A stretch of 64,000 nucleotides of DNA from Methanoregula sp. (GTDB lineage Archaea > Halobacteriota > Methanomicrobia > Methanomicrobiales > Methanospirillaceae). Positions 53,719-62,705 of this stretch are shown one piece after another. The first letter of the stretch is position 1. Every line of letters begins with the position of its first letter. Under the pieces are notes generated by a model that saw only the letters and a list, made by a program, of their open reading frames with translations, did not search any database and was not told the origin of the DNA. The stretch covers positions 62,001 to 126,000 of the forward strand of contig JBAZQB010000002.1 in NCBI GenBank assembly GCA_041645435.1, written 5' to 3'. The position numbers and the translations under genes were made by a program.

Positions 53719-55011
53719 TCACTTCGGCTTGTAATAGCCCCATTTCTTAAGCGCTTCGGCCAGTTCCTTTGCCTTTTTTGCCTTCACGTCGAGCGTGATG
53801 CCTTCCTGCCATGCTTCAATCGCCTGCATGGTTGCTTTCGCTCCTGCCCTTGTCCCCTTCGGGTGGCCGTGGATGCCGCCGCTCACGAGCAGCACCAGTT
53901 CGCAGCCATAGATGTCCAGCACTTCGGGAACGAGGCCGGGGTGCAGGCCTCCCGATGACACGGGAAATGCACTTTTTATTGAACCCCAGTCCTGATCGAG
54001 CGCCATATGTTCAACACCGCTTGTCTTTCTTTCCCGCAGCACATCGGCAAGCAGCATGGCCTCTTTTTTAGTGCCAACGAGTTTTCCTACCGCGGTACCC
54101 GTGTGGATCTGGCTGACGCCGATAAGCCGCATGAGTTTTGCCAGGAAGAGCATCGTGAGCCCGTGCTTTTTATTCCGGTCAAAGGCTGCGTGCATGGCCC
54201 GGTGGGCATGGATGGCAAGCCCGAGATCGGAGCAGTAGTCCCGCATGGTCATGACGCTTGCTGTCCCGGCGACAACCACATCGATCATCGCAAAGTTCCA
54301 GCTATTGTCTGCCAGCAACTGCGCCCGCTTTTTCATGGTCTCGACATCGGCAGTGATGTTGAGGTACGCGGATTTCTGCTCGCCGGTCTCCTGTATCGCC
54401 TTGTCCCGCAGTTTTGTCATCCACTTCACGCGGTCTTCGAAGCGGTTGAACGCTGTCGAGGTCAGGTTCTCGTCGTCCTTGACAAAATCAAACCCGCCCA
54501 TCCAGGTCTCGTACGCGATCCCGGCGTGTTCCTTAGCCGAAAACCCGATCTTGGGTTTGGGAACCGCGCCGGTGAGCGGGCGATCATAGACCTTCATCAT
54601 CTCCCGGATGCCGTCGTTGCCGAAGTGGGGACCTTTGAAATGTTTAATGTAGGCAGCCGGGAACGAGACATCGATCAGCCGGAGGTTTTTGAGCGCCTTC
54701 ATGCCAAAGATGTTGCCCGCAATCCCGCTGAGCAGCTGCACCGCATTGCCCTCTTCCCAGAGTGCGAGGGGGTACGCTATCTTTGTGTAGTTCCCGTTGA
54801 TCTCAAAGACGGTTGCCTGCAGTTTCTTCATCCGGGGGGGCATTGTGAAGAGTGTGGTCCACGTCCCCGTAGAACTCTCCGATGCTATCCGCCCGGCCGC
54901 TTCTTCAGCACTGATGCCTGCTGCCGGTTCGAAATAAAAGAGGCAGACCAGTTCATCCCGTGCGGGGGTATAGCCGAGGTTTACAAATTCCCTGTACCAG
55001 TCAATTGCCAT
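53719..55011 (-). CDS. rbcL: Form III RuBisCO large subunit
   Basis: 430 residues. All catalytic signatures are present: GAVPKPKIG, the carbamylated-Lys motif GGFDFVKDDENLTS, HAHRAMHAAF, the loop-6 TAVGKLVG, SGGLHPG and SGGIHGHP. Length and N-terminal domain match archaeal form III. In methanogens of this order such enzymes serve nucleotide-phosphate (AMP) turnover and, with a phosphoribulokinase, the reductive hexulose-phosphate route; no PRK gene is in this window. It is transcribed away from the M3 peptidase. T-rich sequence follows the stop. Confidence 0.97.
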   Translation of the reverse strand: MAIDWYREFVNLGYTPARDELVCLFYFEPAAGISAEEAAGRIASESSTGTWTTLFTMPPRMKKLQATVFEINGNYTKIAYPLALWEEGNAVQLLSGIAGNIFGMKALKNLRLIDVSFPAAYIKHFKGPHFGNDGIREMMKVYDRPLTGAVPKPKIGFSAKEHAGIAYETWMGGFDFVKDDENLTSTAFNRFEDRVKWMTKLRDKAIQETGEQKSAYLNITADVETMKKRAQLLADNSWNFAMIDVVVAGTASVMTMRDYCSDLGLAIHAHRAMHAAFDRNKKHGLTMLFLAKLMRLIGVSQIHTGTAVGKLVGTKKEAMLLADVLRERKTSGVEHMALDQDWGSIKSAFPVSSGGLHPGLVPEVLDIYGCELVLLVSGGIHGHPKGTRAGAKATMQAIEAWQEGITLDVKAKKAKELAEALKKWGYYKPK

Positions 55012-55131
55012 TTAAGAACACCATTAACAATCAAAGGAGTGGATGATTAATAATCCTGAAGGTGTGGCAGGTGCAAAAACCATTGGCTTATCATATCCGG
55101 ACACGCACCTACGGGTAACGATGATGCAACA

Positions 55132-57252
55132 ATGATGCAAAAAATGGTATATGGGGTTATCCTCTGTATCGTGCTGGTGACGCTGGTCCTGCTCACTGCC
55201 CAGTATTTTCCCGCGGGCATTGGCAGGTCACCGGCAGCTCCGCCGGTTACCGCGACACCGTGGATCCAGCCCAACCTGACGGAGCCCGATCCCCGCGAAC
55301 CGGTCAGTTCCCGGTACGCTCCCGGCGAGATTACCCGGCGCTGCGATGCAGCGTTTGTATCGGCAAATGCAACGCTCGATGCAATTGCTGCAACCCCTGA
55401 GAAGGACCGGACGGTTGACACGACCCTGCTCAGGTTCGAACAGGCCATGGGGGATTTTTCCGATACAACAGAGCCCCTTTCGATGATGAGTTATGTCTAT
55501 CCTGATCCCGCGATCTCAGCCGAAGGCTCGGCCTGCGAAGAGAAGACTGGGATCTTCATGGTCAATGTCTACACCCGCCGCGATCTCTATACGGCAATGC
55601 ACGGCCTGACTCCCCGCAATGCGGATGAAGCGCGGTTATACAATAAGACGCTGCGGCAGTTCGAGAAAAACGGGCTCAGCCTGCCGGATGACCGGCTGGC
55701 AAACGTCCGGGAGATGATGGCAAAACTCTCCCGGCTGGAGAACCGGTTCTCGACAAATTTAAACAACGACAACACCACCCTTGAGTTTACCCCGCAGGAT
55801 CTATCGGGGGTACCGGCGAACGTCCTTGCCGGTTTTAAGAAAACTGACAAGGGAACGTACCTTGTCACCACAAAAACACCGGATTATATCGCCGTGATGC
55901 AGAGTGCCGGCAGGAACGAGACCCGAAAGCAGATGTATTACGCGTTTAACAATCGTCAGTCCGTTGAGAACACCCGGCTGTTGGAAGAAGCAATTGTCCT
56001 GCGGGAGCAGATCGCACAAGAACTCGGGTTTGCCACGTGGGCGGATTACCGGATCGACGGGCGGATGGCCGGAAATAAAGAAACTGTACTCGCGTTCCTT
56101 GCCGCACTCAAAGAGCCCCTGAAAGAAAAAACAAAAGCGGAGATGGCAGAACTCCTTGCGGTGAAGAAAAAGATCGACCCTTCGGCTGCCTCGTTAGACC
56201 CCTGGGACATTTCCTGGCTTGAGGAGAAAGTCCGGGTTGAAAAATATACGCTTGATGACGAGAAAATCCGGCAGTATTTCCCGCTCAACTCAACCATGCA
56301 GGGGATTTTTGACCAGTACTCCAGCCTGCTCGGGATCCGGTTTGTCGAAGTGAAAGACGCAAAAGTCTGGGCTGATGGCGTCAAACTCTACCGGATCGAG
56401 AACGCAACTTCGGGAAATACGATTGCGTATCTCTATGCTGACCTTTTCCCCCGCGAGGGAAAATTCGGTCACTGGATGCTCTACCAGATAACGGCCGGCC
56501 GGGCAGGACCCCATGGTTCGTACAGCATCCCGGTCTCTGCGCTCATCGCCAATGTGCGGGCGCCCGAGGGGGACAAACCCTCGCTGCTCTCGCACGATGA
56601 TGTTATCGGGCTCTTCCACGAACTCGGCCACGGCCTCCACGCGAGCCTGACCCGTGCACCGTATGCCACCCTGTCGGGCTACAATGTTGAATGGGATTTT
56701 GTCGAGACTCCTTCGCAGGCGCTGGAAGAATGGGCATGGCAGCCGCAGGTGCTCGAAGAAATCTCGGGCCTGTATACCGACCCTGCGCAGAAACTCCCCG
56801 CTGATCTCCGCACCCGGATGATCGAGGCCCGCGATCTGGACGCGGGGATCTACTATTCCCGCCAGCTCATGTTCTCCAGCGAGGATATGGTATTCCATAC
56901 CGCCACCGGTCCGGTGGATGTGACAAACATCTCCGATGCAATGTACGAAGAGACGATGGGGATCCATCCGATCGCCGGCGGCCATGAACCGGCAACCATC
57001 GGCCATTTCATGGGGGGATACGATGCCGGTTATTACGGGTACCTCTGGTCGAGAGTGTACGCCCTGAATGTCTATGCCCGTTTCGAGCGCGACGGTCTTA
57101 CCAACACGACGGCCGGCATGGAGTACCGCCACTGGATCCTTGAGCCGGGGAACATGCAGGATGGCGATGTGCTGCTCCGCGGGTTCTTAGGCAAAGAGCC
57201 CGGCATGGATGTGTTCTACGAATACCTGCACATCCCGGTGCCAGCCAAATAA
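55132..57252 (+). CDS. Exported M3-family metallopeptidase (oligoendopeptidase)
   Basis: 706 residues. The zinc motif is intact in FHELGHGLHASL (about residue 500), with the third-ligand Glu expected in DFVETPSQALEEWAW. The N-terminal segment MVYGVILCIVLVTLVLLTAQ is a signal anchor, unlike most cytoplasmic thimet/PepF enzymes, so this one probably acts outside the cytoplasm. It cleaves oligopeptides of limited length. A standard all-helical M3 fold follows (MESA-type helices with NRFSTNLNNDNTTLEF). It stands alone. Confidence 0.92.
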   Translation: MMQKMVYGVILCIVLVTLVLLTAQYFPAGIGRSPAAPPVTATPWIQPNLTEPDPREPVSSRYAPGEITRRCDAAFVSANATLDAIAATPEKDRTVDTTLLRFEQAMGDFSDTTEPLSMMSYVYPDPAISAEGSACEEKTGIFMVNVYTRRDLYTAMHGLTPRNADEARLYNKTLRQFEKNGLSLPDDRLANVREMMAKLSRLENRFSTNLNNDNTTLEFTPQDLSGVPANVLAGFKKTDKGTYLVTTKTPDYIAVMQSAGRNETRKQMYYAFNNRQSVENTRLLEEAIVLREQIAQELGFATWADYRIDGRMAGNKETVLAFLAALKEPLKEKTKAEMAELLAVKKKIDPSAASLDPWDISWLEEKVRVEKYTLDDEKIRQYFPLNSTMQGIFDQYSSLLGIRFVEVKDAKVWADGVKLYRIENATSGNTIAYLYADLFPREGKFGHWMLYQITAGRAGPHGSYSIPVSALIANVRAPEGDKPSLLSHDDVIGLFHELGHGLHASLTRAPYATLSGYNVEWDFVETPSQALEEWAWQPQVLEEISGLYTDPAQKLPADLRTRMIEARDLDAGIYYSRQLMFSSEDMVFHTATGPVDVTNISDAMYEETMGIHPIAGGHEPATIGHFMGGYDAGYYGYLWSRVYALNVYARFERDGLTNTTAGMEYRHWILEPGNMQDGDVLLRGFLGKEPGMDVFYEYLHIPVPAK

Positions 57253-57349
57253 TCCGGCATTGGCATGCCTGCTCCCGTGAACCGGCAAACCCCCCTCCCC
57301 TCCATTATCCTTATCCGCTTCCCGCGCAAAACTCCGGTAAGGAACTCTT

Positions 57350-58603
57350 ATGCTTTACCGCACCGTCTTAAAAACCGGCGATAAACTATCTATCTTAGGC
57401 TTTGGCTGCATGCGGCTGCCCATGAAAAAAGGCGGCGGTGGCATTGATGAAGACCGGGCGATCAGCCAGATCCGGTACGCCATCGATCACGGGGTCAACT
57501 ATGTCGATACTGCGCCCATCTATCATATGGGGAAGAGCGAGCCGATCCTCGGGCGGGCGCTTGCCGATGGCTACCGGGAGAAAGTGCGGCTCGCCACCAA
57601 ACTCCCGCCATGGTCCGTCTTTTCCCGCGCTGACATGGACCGGATTCTTGCCGACCAGCTTGCAACGCTCAACACCGATCATATCGATTACTACCTGCTC
57701 CACAGTCTCGGCAAAGACTCCTGGGAAAAACTCCTGCGCCTCGGCGTGCTCGAATTTCTTAATACTGCAAAGAAAGACGGCAGGATAAAAAACGCCGGCT
57801 TCTCGTTCCACAGCAACACGGAGACGTTCAGGGAGATCATCGACGCGTACGACTGGGACTTCTGCCAGATCCAGTTCAATTACCTCGATGAGCACAACCA
57901 GGCAGGCATCACGGGGCTGCAGTACGCTGCCGCGAAACGGATTGCGGTCATGGTGATGGAACCGCTGCGGGGCGGAAACCTTGCCGGTCATGTGCCGGAC
58001 GATGTGCAGAAGATCTGGGATGAAGCCCCGGTCAAGCGGAGTGCCGCGGAGTGGGGGCTGCGCTGGGTGTGGAACCATCCCGAGGTCACGGTCGTCCTCT
58101 CGGGCATGAACGAGGAGGTCCATATCGATGAGAACCTGCGGGTGGCAGAAACCGCGTTGCCCGGTTCGCTCACGGAAGCCGATCTTGCCGTGCTCGAACA
58201 GGCCCGCCAGACCTACCGGCGCTTAATGAAAGTGGACTGTACCGGCTGTCGCTACTGCATGCCGTGCCCTGCGGGTGTCAACATCCCGGAGTGCTTTGCG
58301 TTTTACAACAACACCGCGTTCTTCCCCCACAGCCGGGAAAATAAGATGCTCTATGTTGTCCGTCTCGGCGGGATTATTGGCGATGTCCCTTCCTATGCCG
58401 GACTCTGCCGCCATTGCGGGAAATGCGAACGGATCTGCCCCCAGCACATTCCCATCCAGAAGCGTCTCACAGAAGTCTCGGCAGCCTTTGAGGGCAGGGG
58501 CATGGGGGTCAAGCGGTTTGTGATGAAAGCGGTGATGGGCGGGGCGATGTGGCTGATGGGAGTGGGGGGACGGATTAAGAGGGTGGTGGCGGGGAGGAAG
58601 TAG
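57350..58603 (+). CDS. Aldo/keto reductase with C-terminal 2x[4Fe-4S] domain
   Basis: 417 residues. The AKR barrel shows the catalytic tetrad region DTAPIYHMGKSEPILG, LATKLPPWS and DYYLLHSLGK. It is followed by a C-terminal ferredoxin-type domain: CTGCRYCMPCPAGVNIPECF (about 300-320) and CRHCGKCERICPQHIP (about 350-365). This Fe-S-containing AKR subfamily is common in anaerobes; substrates are generally unknown, and a flavin or ferredoxin-coupled route is possible. Its TAG overlaps the GTG of a 40-codon ORF. Confidence 0.92.
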   Translation: MLYRTVLKTGDKLSILGFGCMRLPMKKGGGGIDEDRAISQIRYAIDHGVNYVDTAPIYHMGKSEPILGRALADGYREKVRLATKLPPWSVFSRADMDRILADQLATLNTDHIDYYLLHSLGKDSWEKLLRLGVLEFLNTAKKDGRIKNAGFSFHSNTETFREIIDAYDWDFCQIQFNYLDEHNQAGITGLQYAAAKRIAVMVMEPLRGGNLAGHVPDDVQKIWDEAPVKRSAAEWGLRWVWNHPEVTVVLSGMNEEVHIDENLRVAETALPGSLTEADLAVLEQARQTYRRLMKVDCTGCRYCMPCPAGVNIPECFAFYNNTAFFPHSRENKMLYVVRLGGIIGDVPSYAGLCRHCGKCERICPQHIPIQKRLTEVSAAFEGRGMGVKRFVMKAVMGGAMWLMGVGGRIKRVVAGRK

Positions 58604-58725
58604 TGAGATGGGAGACGGTTAAACAAATCATTGCTATGAAAGAAAGTGATCACACAGCGGACGAGTTCTTAATGCAGCTCGACCGGAAAGAGATCGATCA
58701 GTTCCAGATTATGACGGATTTGTAA
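58603..58725 (+). CDS. Small 40-residue protein coupled to the aldo/keto reductase
   Basis: GTG at 58603 overlaps the reductase stop (TAGTG) and is preceded by GGGGAGGAAG. The frame reads MRWETVKQIIAMKESDHTAD, then EFLMQLDRKEIDQFQIMTDL and TAA. The helical, charged composition looks coding and the translational coupling is strong. No family is recognised; it could be an accessory or regulator of the reductase. Confidence 0.5.
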   Translation: MRWETVKQIIAMKESDHTADEFLMQLDRKEIDQFQIMTDL

Positions 58726-58831
58726 TCTATCTTAATTGAATATTTTTAATAGTTAAAGTTTGGTCGGCACAATCTACCTCAATGTTCAAGGCGCAGCACT
58801 TGTGAAAATTTCAACAATGTGAAAAAATGCT

Positions 58832-59902
58832 TTATTCAATATTTTTATAAATTGTTAAAATTTTATTCACTAATTTTTCTTGCTCATCCTCACTCTTGGC
58901 ATAAATTTCCTGAGACACGACATAATTTTTTATTTCAACCAAGTTTTCATTTTTAGCAGCTAGTAAATATCCTAAAAACCAAATCGGATGGCCACGAGAA
59001 TATTTTGAAGTCAAAAACTGTTTCATAAATTTTATGAGTTTCTCTTCATTTTCTTTAAGTATATTCTCTAAATTATCTAATGTTGAAATTTTAAAATATT
59101 GACAAATTTCAACATCATATTCAATTAAATTTGCCTTTTCTTGAGTTCCACTTGGATCAATTCCCATTATTGAATCAATACGCTTAATTGTTTGAGAACT
59201 ATCCAGGTAAGTTTTCATGGATATATCATCAATTAAAATATTAGCGTATGTGCGCTCTATTACTGACTTGACACTATTTGTATAATCCCTAATATCATTT
59301 TTAATAGCAACAAATTGCTCATCTGCAAGTTCTAATAAACCCGCTTGCCGTGAAAACTGTCGGCGGATTTCTTTTGGAATTCCAATACTTGATTTATAAC
59401 CAAAATCATGTTCAATTTCGGCCCATGCATGTTGCAAAATCGATCTTATTTGAATTTCACACATCAGTTCTTTGTATTTTTTACACTCTGGTAAAATTAG
59501 TCGTTCATCTGAAAATTCTACAATGTAATGAAGAGATAAATATCCAAATTGATCTGGTTCTAACAACTTCCTTTTATCGATAGATTTCTCATAATTGACT
59601 TTGAAATTTTCTCTAATAATCGCTGCTGCTTTATCAACATCATCAGAAAAATAACAGATAATTCTTACACCAGATAAATCTGTTACATCTGATAATTTAT
59701 CGTAAAATTTTTCCTCTTTTTTTACCTTATCACTAAATGAATCTATTTCTTTAGTCCGTGAGGAAATTTCATGTATTGAAAAATGCTCCTCATTTAACAA
59801 TTCTTTAATAATAGTTTCTGTCTTTTTTGTAAATGCATCATATAAGGGTCTTTTTTCAATAAATTCACTAATTATTTTAGAAAAATCTGTATTTCCCTCC
59901 AT
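58832..59902 (-). CDS. RelA/SpoT-domain protein (possible small alarmone synthetase)
   Basis: 356 residues from ATG at 59902, chosen for the AGAGGA ribosome site; an ATG at 59923 is also possible. The RelA_SpoT nucleotidyltransferase pattern is seen in TDLSGVRIICYFSDDVDKAA, FGYLSLHYIVEFS and CEIQIRSILQHAWAEIEHDF. No HD hydrolase, TGS or ACT domain is present. After about residue 190 the protein is helical and unrecognised (FKISTLDNLENILKENEEKL), possibly an effector or toxin partner. Such genes are rare in archaea. The gene is far more A/T-rich than its neighbours, suggesting acquisition. It may make (p)ppGpp or another pyrophosphorylated nucleotide. Confidence 0.8.
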   Translation of the reverse strand: MEGNTDFSKIISEFIEKRPLYDAFTKKTETIIKELLNEEHFSIHEISSRTKEIDSFSDKVKKEEKFYDKLSDVTDLSGVRIICYFSDDVDKAAAIIRENFKVNYEKSIDKRKLLEPDQFGYLSLHYIVEFSDERLILPECKKYKELMCEIQIRSILQHAWAEIEHDFGYKSSIGIPKEIRRQFSRQAGLLELADEQFVAIKNDIRDYTNSVKSVIERTYANILIDDISMKTYLDSSQTIKRIDSIMGIDPSGTQEKANLIEYDVEICQYFKISTLDNLENILKENEEKLIKFMKQFLTSKYSRGHPIWFLGYLLAAKNENLVEIKNYVVSQEIYAKSEDEQEKLVNKILTIYKNIE

Positions 59903-60187
59903 AGCATCCTCTTGTACTGTCATAACGATATATTTTTCTAAAATAATTGCAGTCGTATAATTAAAGATGAAAATCTTTAGGAATCTCAACAATTTTTTCT
60001 ATCAATTGGTTTCCATATCGGATTTTTCCGAATAATCATATCTTCTTTTATATCCACGATCTGACCGATTCATTGTGGTGCAGAACCAGACCATATCCTG
60101 ATAACTTCTTTTCCTTCCAATCCCCGCTACGTAACTTAGTTTCATGCTCTTTATTTGCAGAACGCCAAAATACACATAAGCCGGTGA

Positions 60188-60829
60188 ATGATGAATCCAG
60201 CACTTAACCAGTTCAAAAAAGAGATCATCAACTTCTATCTTGTATCAATCATCAACATCGTCTTTGCTGCCCTCGCGATTGCGTTTGGCATATGCTACCT
60301 GATTACCGCAGTACTCGGGCTGCCCTTGGATCTTGGAATCCCCGAGTTCCGGATGTTCACCGGTGCAGTCGCCATGATCTGCTTCGGGCTCGGGCTCAGC
60401 TGGTTCTTCTCAACCATCAGGGTCTTTGAAGGTATCGGGACAATCAAGGACATCCTTTGTGCATCCGGTGAACCCATAACGGAAGAGGGTATCACGTGCC
60501 TGATCGTGCGGATGCTCGCCCATTACCGGGACAACCGGAAAACCATCGGCACCATGATCCTTGTCTCGACGATCGGAGGGTGCTTCTTCTTTGTCCTTGG
60601 GATCGCAACCAGCCTTCAGGCATTGTCCCTATCGCCGAGCGGCATCACGTTTACCCTGGATAATTTCCTGGTCATACCGGCGATGTTCCTCATACTCGGG
60701 ATTGCTCTTGCAAGCCTGCTCTCATCGTACTATTTCTCGAAATTTGCAAAGGTCTGGGACCGGCGCCTCCACGAGATCGAGGAATCGGAGTGCGCCCTGA
60801 AAAAGACGCTGGGGCTGGATGAGGCATGA
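60188..60829 (+). CDS. Four-span membrane protein, partner of a winged-helix protein
   Basis: 213 residues with four hydrophobic segments (about 17-42, 52-75, 115-140 and 155-178) and a cytoplasmic charged end (KVWDRRLHEIEESECALKKT). The stop overlaps the ATG of the winged-helix gene (ATGA), so the two products are made together and may form a membrane-linked regulatory pair. No family recognised. Confidence 0.7.
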   Translation: MMNPALNQFKKEIINFYLVSIINIVFAALAIAFGICYLITAVLGLPLDLGIPEFRMFTGAVAMICFGLGLSWFFSTIRVFEGIGTIKDILCASGEPITEEGITCLIVRMLAHYRDNRKTIGTMILVSTIGGCFFFVLGIATSLQALSLSPSGITFTLDNFLVIPAMFLILGIALASLLSSYYFSKFAKVWDRRLHEIEESECALKKTLGLDEA

Positions 60830-61101
60830 CGGGACGGCGCACGGTGTACGAGATCTACTGGGAGATCCTTGTCTATTGCAAATCCCCGCGATCCTTCACC
60901 GGGATTATCAACCGGTGTGACCTGAACTCGAAGACCGGGCAGGAGTACCTTGAATTCCTGGTGGCGCGGGGATATCTCGCTCTGGTAACCGAGGGGGAAA
61001 AGACCGTTTATCATTCGACGCCGGCAGCGGCAGAGTATATCGGGCTCTTTTCCTCGCTGTACCAGAAACTCTTCGATGCCACGCCGGAGTTTAAGCTGTA
61101 G
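60826..61101 (+). CDS. Small winged-helix protein
   Basis: 91 residues. The pattern is that of archaeal winged helices acting as DNA-binding or PadR/ArsR-like regulators: VYEIYWEILVYCKSPRSFTG, IINRCDLNSKTGQEYLEFLV and the wing ARGYLALVTEGEKTVYHSTP. The C-terminal helix AEYIGLFSSLYQKLF may dimerise. Translated with the membrane protein upstream, it may transmit a membrane signal to DNA. Confidence 0.75.
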   Translation: MTGRRTVYEIYWEILVYCKSPRSFTGIINRCDLNSKTGQEYLEFLVARGYLALVTEGEKTVYHSTPAAAEYIGLFSSLYQKLFDATPEFKL

Positions 61102-61138
61102 AGGGGCTGAAACGTTTGTCTTGTTCCGATAATGGTGA

Positions 61139-61275
61139 TGGGGGCTGATGCCCCCATACCCCCTACAAGGATAGTGCCGCCGCCCCCGACGGGGCGCCCC
61201 CGCGGCGGTTTCAATGACTAAAAAAATAAAACCTCCTTGCCCCGCCGTGCCTCGGAGAGGCCCTGAGGCGGGGGA
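61139..61275. repeat. GC-rich structured dispersed repeat, copy B
   Basis: Two hairpins are visible: CCGCCGC...GCGGCGG enclosing CCCC-GAC-GGGG, and CCCCGCC...GGCGGGG enclosing GCCTC-GGA-GAGGC. An A-rich spacer (GACTAAAAAAATAAAACC) separates them. Copies with the same order are at 62559-62705 and, diverged, at 48905-49045. Both known undisturbed ends lie between genes. There is no coding frame of note. Confidence 0.65.
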
Positions 61276-61401
61276 GAATCATAAAAACGATTTTCATGGT
61301 TTGGGTGTGAACTTAATCGTTCATGCCCGTTTCTCCAGAGCACAAATCCCGGCATCATGGCATAGATTCATGAACCGGAAAGGGAAATGGGATGCAGTTA
61401 C

Positions 61402-62463
61402 ATGATTTCCCGGAAAGATGAACAGAAAGCAGTCCACGACGATCATGATCACGACCATGACAATGACTACAGCCATGATCATGGTGTGAAAGAAAAGGAT
61501 GGGCACGGCCACACGCACGGGATCGTAGACCCGTCCATCCTTACAACGGAACGCGGGATCTGGGCGGTCAAATGGTCGTTTGTCGGTTTGTTCATCACGG
61601 CAATCTTTCAGGTAATCATTGTATATTATACCGGCAGCATTGCACTGCTCGCTGACACCATCCATAACTTCGGCGATGCACTCACGGCAATCCCGCTCCT
61701 CTTTGCATTCCTGCTTGCCCGGTGGAAACCTACGAAACGGTTTACGTACGGATACGGCAGGGTCGAGGATCTTGCCGGTGTCTTTGTCGTTCTCATGATC
61801 CTGGTCTCCGCGATTGTTGCCGGTTATGTTTCCATCGACCGGCTCTTCCATCCGCAGGAAGTCACTTTTCTCTGGGCGGTTGTAGCGGCATCGATCATCG
61901 GGTTCATCGGAAACGAAGCGGTGGCCCGGCTCCGCATCCGGGTGGGCAACGAGATCGGGAGTGCCGCACTCGTGGCTGACGGCCAGCACGCCCGGGTGGA
62001 CGGGCTGACGAGCCTTGCCGTGCTTTTCGGTGCAGTTGGCGTATATCTCGGGTTCCCTCTTGCCGATCCGGTTGTCGGGTTGCTTATCACGATTGCCATT
62101 CTCGGGATTGTCTGGGAATCAGGAAAAACAATATTCACCCGGTTGATTGATGGTGTTGATCCGGAAATCATAGATGAGATCACTCATGCTGCCGAACACG
62201 TCAATGGCGTGAAAGCAATAACCGATGTGAAAGTCCGCTGGCTCGGGCACCGGCTCCACGCGGAGATCAACATGACCGTGGACTCAAACCTTTCGGTGGA
62301 GAGCGGACATGCGATAGCGAAAGAGTACCGGCATGAACTGCTCCACCACCTGCAGTATCTCTCCGATGCTACCATTCACGTAGATCCCGCAACAGAATCC
62401 GGGGCGGATCACCATCATGTTGTGGAACACAGCCACGAAGGGTTGCCGCCGCATTCACACTGA
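61402..62463 (+). CDS. Cation diffusion facilitator (CDF) metal exporter
   Basis: 353 residues from ATG at 61402 (GGGAT upstream; an ATG at 61387 in the same frame is the alternative). A His/Asp-rich N-terminus (DDHDHDHDNDYSHDHG) precedes six membrane spans with the metal-site motifs LLADTIHNFGDALTAIPLLF and ALVADGQHARVDGLTSLAVL. A C-terminal cytoplasmic domain (KVRWLGHRLHAEINMTVDSN) ends in a second His-rich tail (HHHVVEHSHEGLPPHSH). It exports divalent metals such as Zn, Co or Cd by proton exchange. It stands alone. Confidence 0.95.
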   Translation: MISRKDEQKAVHDDHDHDHDNDYSHDHGVKEKDGHGHTHGIVDPSILTTERGIWAVKWSFVGLFITAIFQVIIVYYTGSIALLADTIHNFGDALTAIPLLFAFLLARWKPTKRFTYGYGRVEDLAGVFVVLMILVSAIVAGYVSIDRLFHPQEVTFLWAVVAASIIGFIGNEAVARLRIRVGNEIGSAALVADGQHARVDGLTSLAVLFGAVGVYLGFPLADPVVGLLITIAILGIVWESGKTIFTRLIDGVDPEIIDEITHAAEHVNGVKAITDVKVRWLGHRLHAEINMTVDSNLSVESGHAIAKEYRHELLHHLQYLSDATIHVDPATESGADHHHVVEHSHEGLPPHSH

Positions 62464-62558
62464 GTAAAAAAATCAGAGATCGAATACATTCAGCCCGACA
62501 TCTGCATCAAACCTGCGGCCAAGGGTATCGTCAATGGCATGGATGAATATCTCGCAGG

Positions 62559-62705
62559 TGCCGCCGCCCCCGACGGGGCGCCCCCGCGGCGGTTTCAACG
62601 ACTAATAAAACCGTCCTGCCCCGCCGTGCCTTGGAGAGTATACATGGCCGTCAGGCCACAGGAACCCATGGATACAAGATATCCATAGCAGGCCCTGAGG
62701 CGGGG
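62559..62705. repeat. GC-rich structured repeat, copy C, with internal insertion
   Basis: Matches copy B from GTGCCGCCGCCCCCGACGGG through CCTGCCCCGCCGTGCC. Inside its second hairpin, after GGAGAG, a 52-bp segment (62639-62690) is inserted; the repeat then resumes with GGCCCTGAGGCGGGG. The insert holds two hairpins, TGGCC-4-GGCCA and ATGGATA-5-TATCCAT. Confidence 0.65.

Noticed and set aside
54007..55050. 347-codon plus-strand frame opposite RuBisCO
   Set aside because: It is the exact antisense of a gene with every RuBisCO motif and shows no domain pattern; high GC makes antisense frames open.
56290..57132. 280-codon minus-strand frame inside the M3 peptidase
   Set aside because: Antisense of the conserved zinc-motif region; no protein features of its own.
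61139..61275. GC-rich repeats considered as a CRISPR array
   Set aside because: Copies are far apart, about 140 bp each with nested hairpins and no regular spacers; no cas genes are present.
61321..61989. 222-codon minus-strand frame opposite the CDF exporter
   Set aside because: Antisense of membrane segments and the His-rich start; no independent features.
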